This document shows positions 61,407 to 64,000 of a stretch of 64,000 bases of DNA, piece by piece. Numbering within the stretch: the stretch's first letter is position 1; every line of letters starts with the position of its first letter. The position numbers were made by a program, and so were the translations under genes. This stretch comes from Parcubacteria group bacterium (GTDB lineage Bacteria; Patescibacteria; ABY1; Buchananbacterales; UBA6539): contig NYZP01000019.1 in assembly GCA_002687175.1 (NCBI GenBank), positions 1 to 64,000 of the forward strand. The letters are read 5' to 3'. The notes under the pieces were generated by a model. That model was not told the origin of the DNA, made no database searches, and saw nothing but the letters and a program-made list of their open reading frames with translations.

Positions 61407-62627
61407 TTAAGAATTTCTTAATAATAACGAAGAATAAGAATCTCTGATTCTTAAAGCTAATTGGCTAAAATTAGTATTTTTCTCGACAAATTGACGAGCA
61501 TTTTTGCCGAATTGTGATATATGAGAAGGATATAAGATAAAATGCTCCATGGCTTTAGATAACTCCTCTATATTACCATGATTTATAGAAATTCCAAGAC
61601 CACTATTCTCAAAGTTAATTGTATCATACTTCTTTGATAAAATCACTGGTTTTCCCATTGCCATGGCCTCGATATGGACTTTATAAATACCAAATTGACC
61701 CAAGGCATCAGACACGAAAACATCACAAACAGCATAATAGTCAAGTCGTCTATTTCCGACTACTTTTCCGACAAATTCGATTTTTTTATTATCTCCAGCT
61801 AATTTTTTAAAATCAGCTTCACTTGAAGGGGCTCCTTCACCAGCAATAATTAATTTAACATTTTTATATTTTTGACAAAGTAAATTAAAGGCTTGAATAA
61901 CATAATGGAGACCTTTTCTCTTTGATAGCATACCTAAAAATAAAAAAGTAATAGCTTTATTATCTTTTTCTATATTAGACTTGTAATCTAAATTAAATTT
62001 TTCAGCATTAACTGCCATGGGGAAAAAAACAAAATCAGATTTATAACCCTTAGCTTTTAAGTCATCAATAATTTTTGTTTCCCTAACAGCGTACAAATCA
62101 ACGCCGCGAGGAAACTTTTCATCAGGAATAAAAATTTTGTAAAAGTAATGAGAAAACTTATTAAATATTTTTTCTAATAGGCCATACTTAGGTTGTGGCA
62201 AAGAAATTTCTTCCCATTTTTTTTGACGGTCATAATTAATGTCGTCAAGAAACTCTTTATCTTCATAATCGTACGGTAGGTCAGCAGTTGAAACAAATGG
62301 TCTAAGTTTAAATCGACTAAAAGGATGAGGACCATTAGTTGGTATTAAATGAATAATATCTATTTTTTTAAAAAATATTAATGGCAGGGAATAAAAAAAT
62401 GTTTTTAGCATATATGGTTTAGTGAAATTAGGAATTTTTTGACACCCCGGAACTGTATAAACTTTAATATTAGGATGAAGCTTGGACTCTTTAATCTCGG
62501 TAAAGCAAGACACTACATAAATTTTAATACCTAGCTTGGCCAGTTCATGTGATAACCCCCAAGCACCTTGGACCTCCCCGCCAACATGGATGTCAGAAAA
62601 TATGTGTGTGATAAATAAAATTCTCAT
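61407..62627 (-). CDS. Glycosyltransferase family 4
   Basis: The 406-residue GT-B enzyme begins MRILFITHIFSDIHVGGEVQG, with the glycine loop. Its donor half has ITFLFLGMLSKRKGLHYVIQ and the E-x7-E-like region in QFGIYKVHIEAMAMGKPVIL (about 312-331). It overlaps the flippase gene by 4 bases. Specificity unknown. Confidence 0.88.
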   Translation of the reverse strand: MRILFITHIFSDIHVGGEVQGAWGLSHELAKLGIKIYVVSCFTEIKESKLHPNIKVYTVPGCQKIPNFTKPYMLKTFFYSLPLIFFKKIDIIHLIPTNGPHPFSRFKLRPFVSTADLPYDYEDKEFLDDINYDRQKKWEEISLPQPKYGLLEKIFNKFSHYFYKIFIPDEKFPRGVDLYAVRETKIIDDLKAKGYKSDFVFFPMAVNAEKFNLDYKSNIEKDNKAITFLFLGMLSKRKGLHYVIQAFNLLCQKYKNVKLIIAGEGAPSSEADFKKLAGDNKKIEFVGKVVGNRRLDYYAVCDVFVSDALGQFGIYKVHIEAMAMGKPVILSKKYDTINFENSGLGISINHGNIEELSKAMEHFILYPSHISQFGKNARQFVEKNTNFSQLALRIRDSYSSLLLRNS

Positions 62628-63961
62628 GATGCTTTTTGCTGTATTTTATTTAATTGATTTCTTAACAGAAAAAAATTAACTACTAAGGAAAAAAGAGCCC
62701 AATAAATTATCAGAGTGATAACACTTTTTAAAGGTGACATAAATTGCAATATAAAAATAAATAAAGCGAGGCCAGAAACTAAATTAGTGACATTAGCTGC
62801 TATCACTGTCTTCATTTTATTCATCGTTCTATATAATGAACTGTAACCAACGGCAAATCCTGCCATGATAGTACTAAGACTTAAAACATAAACTAAATTA
62901 ATACTTGGAATAAATTCACGCCCATATAAAAATTTAATAAGCACTGAAGCAATCACTAAAAAACCTAAAGTTAAAATAATAAAAATTATACCAGTATAAA
63001 ATGACGATTTATAAAAATTACTTTTTAAATCTCTAGCGCTAGCAGCCTTAGCTTTAGGTAATTGAACTTGTAATAGTCTGGCAATTGGTCCTAAAAATAT
63101 TTTTGGTAATGTTAAATAAGCAATCGCTATTTTTAAATTAGCAACTTGCTCTGGTGTTCCTAAAAAACCTAAAAAAATTAAAGGTAAAATAGCAAAAGAG
63201 TTAGCAATGTTTTTATCAACTGCAATAGTAAAACCAAATTTAAAATATTTAGAAACTTTTACTTTACTAAAGTTTTTATATATTTCTACCAATGATGGGA
63301 CTAATTTATTACGCCGAGAAAAATGAAAGTATACCCATAACGAAAAAAACATAAAAACTATCGTGGTCAATAAGTGACCCCAAACAATCCCCCAAAGACC
63401 CAAACCTAATAAAACAAAAATAGCCGGAATAAGATTTAAAAATAATTTATTAATATTTTCTACTACTGTTAAGTACCTTATTTTTCTTAATACTTGAAGC
63501 ATAATTACCAGTAAAGAAAAAAATGTACGAATAATAACAGCTATTAAAATTAATCTAGCTAAGTTACCAATTTGTGGTTGATGATATAAAATATTGGTTA
63601 ACCAGGGAGCTAGAATAATTGCTAAAAAACCAACGGTTAATACAGAAATTAAACTAACTTTTAAAAAATAGGTTAGAATATCTTTTACTTCGTCTTTATT
63701 ACCGTTAGCATATGCCTCAGACAACAAGGTAATAGTGGCATAGCCAATCCCCCAATCCATAAAAATACCAACTAAAGCAGTAAAAGCAAAAATCAAAGCA
63801 TAATTTCCATAAACTTCAGCTCCTAAGACACGGGCAAAGATAACCGAGGCTACCAAGGCGATAGCTGTACCAAAAAAAGATCCTACTTGTAAGGTAAATA
63901 CATCTCTGACAAACTTTAAATTTCTAAAATAATTAAATTTATTTGTTAAAACCTTAACCAT
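62624..63961 (-). CDS. Polysaccharide flippase (Wzx/MATE-like)
   Basis: The 445-residue protein has about 12-14 membrane helices, with the family opening FVRDVFTLQVGSFFGTAIALV and FARVLGAEVYGNYALIFA (about 40-57). It should flip lipid-linked oligosaccharides across the membrane. I take ATG 63961, because the open frame continues to the window edge only through the overlapping end of an upstream gene. It is the partner of the WbaP-like and Wzy/WaaL-like proteins. Confidence 0.9.
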   Translation of the reverse strand: MVKVLTNKFNYFRNLKFVRDVFTLQVGSFFGTAIALVASVIFARVLGAEVYGNYALIFAFTALVGIFMDWGIGYATITLLSEAYANGNKDEVKDILTYFLKVSLISVLTVGFLAIILAPWLTNILYHQPQIGNLARLILIAVIIRTFFSLLVIMLQVLRKIRYLTVVENINKLFLNLIPAIFVLLGLGLWGIVWGHLLTTIVFMFFSLWVYFHFSRRNKLVPSLVEIYKNFSKVKVSKYFKFGFTIAVDKNIANSFAILPLIFLGFLGTPEQVANLKIAIAYLTLPKIFLGPIARLLQVQLPKAKAASARDLKSNFYKSSFYTGIIFIILTLGFLVIASVLIKFLYGREFIPSINLVYVLSLSTIMAGFAVGYSSLYRTMNKMKTVIAANVTNLVSGLALFIFILQFMSPLKSVITLIIYWALFSLVVNFFLLRNQLNKIQQKAS

Positions 63962-64000
63962 AAACTTTTTTATATTTTTCAATAACCTCTGACCAATCAA
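63954..64000 (-). CDS. 3' end of an upstream gene, probably a glycosyltransferase
   Basis: In a second minus-strand frame the last bases read DWSEVIEKYKKVYG then TAA at 63954-63956, a typical GT4 C-terminus (W-x2-V-x2-KY). It overlaps the flippase start by 8 bases. The rest lies beyond the window. Confidence 0.6.
   Translation of the reverse strand, partial: DWSEVIEKYKKVYG

Overview
The window reads as a chromosomal segment of a Patescibacteria (Candidate Phyla Radiation) bacterium, most likely a Parcubacteria-like lineage. The grounds are A/T-rich DNA, tightly packed genes with 4-base overlaps, start sites mostly without a strong Shine-Dalgarno (SD), a short core gene set, and an outsized share of envelope-glycan genes. 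The standard genetic code fits. The exact phylum is inferred, not proven. No rRNA, tRNA, CRISPR array or transposase was found.

Layout. 1-1,300: an antisense gene remnant and the end of a type IV pilus (PilO-like) operon whose last gene carries an apparent in-frame nonsense codon. 1,300-3,850: Nfu and cysteine desulfurase (Fe-S/sulfur supply), an intergenic region with two tiny overlapping ORFs, and a C39-like lipoprotein. 3,900-10,900: housekeeping block (L27, CTP synthase, L9, acylphosphatase, S41 protease, MurA, PEGA-domain protein). 10,900-22,900: first glycan block (RfbA, RfbB, GT-C membrane glycosyltransferases, HIT protein, methyltransferase, GT4), with a small promoter-led operon whose lipoprotein is broken by a 7-base homopolymer. 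22,900-30,200: mixed region with methyltransferase, VanZ-like, GT4, peroxiredoxin, Cfa and CutA. Embedded in it are a G/C-rich three-gene operon and a G/C-rich zinc-ribbon gene, all with strong SD sites, and a well-delimited structured RNA gene (about 24,083-24,340, minus). 30,200-38,550: glycosyltransferases, UDP-glucuronate decarboxylase-like SDR, GtrA, a secreted subtilase with FG-GAP repeats, and an O-antigen ligase/TPR protein. 38,700-45,700 (plus) and 45,700-64,000 (minus): a large polysaccharide locus with an initiating sugar-phosphate transferase, aminotransferase, epimerases, GT2/GT4/GT-C enzymes, formyltransferase, deacetylase, flippase, four B12-domain radical SAM proteins and two further radical SAM proteins with C-terminal cysteine clusters.

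How the genes fit together. The glycan genes cover nucleotide-sugar synthesis (RfbA/RfbB, UXS-like, DegT, RmlD-like), lipid-linked initiation (WbaP-like), assembly (GT2/GT4), export (Wzx), polymerisation/ligation (Wzy/WaaL-like with TPR) and tailoring (formyl, methyl, deacetyl, radical SAM, polyprenyl-phosphate sugar transfer through DPM-like GT2 plus GT-C). RfbA, RfbB, DegT and a formyltransferase could together make an N-formylated amino sugar.

The most novel-looking element is the roughly 258-nt RNA gene on the minus strand at 24,083-24,340. It has a consensus promoter, a T-loop hairpin resembling a tRNA T-arm, long-range closing helices and a strong terminator, and I cannot assign it to a known family by eye.
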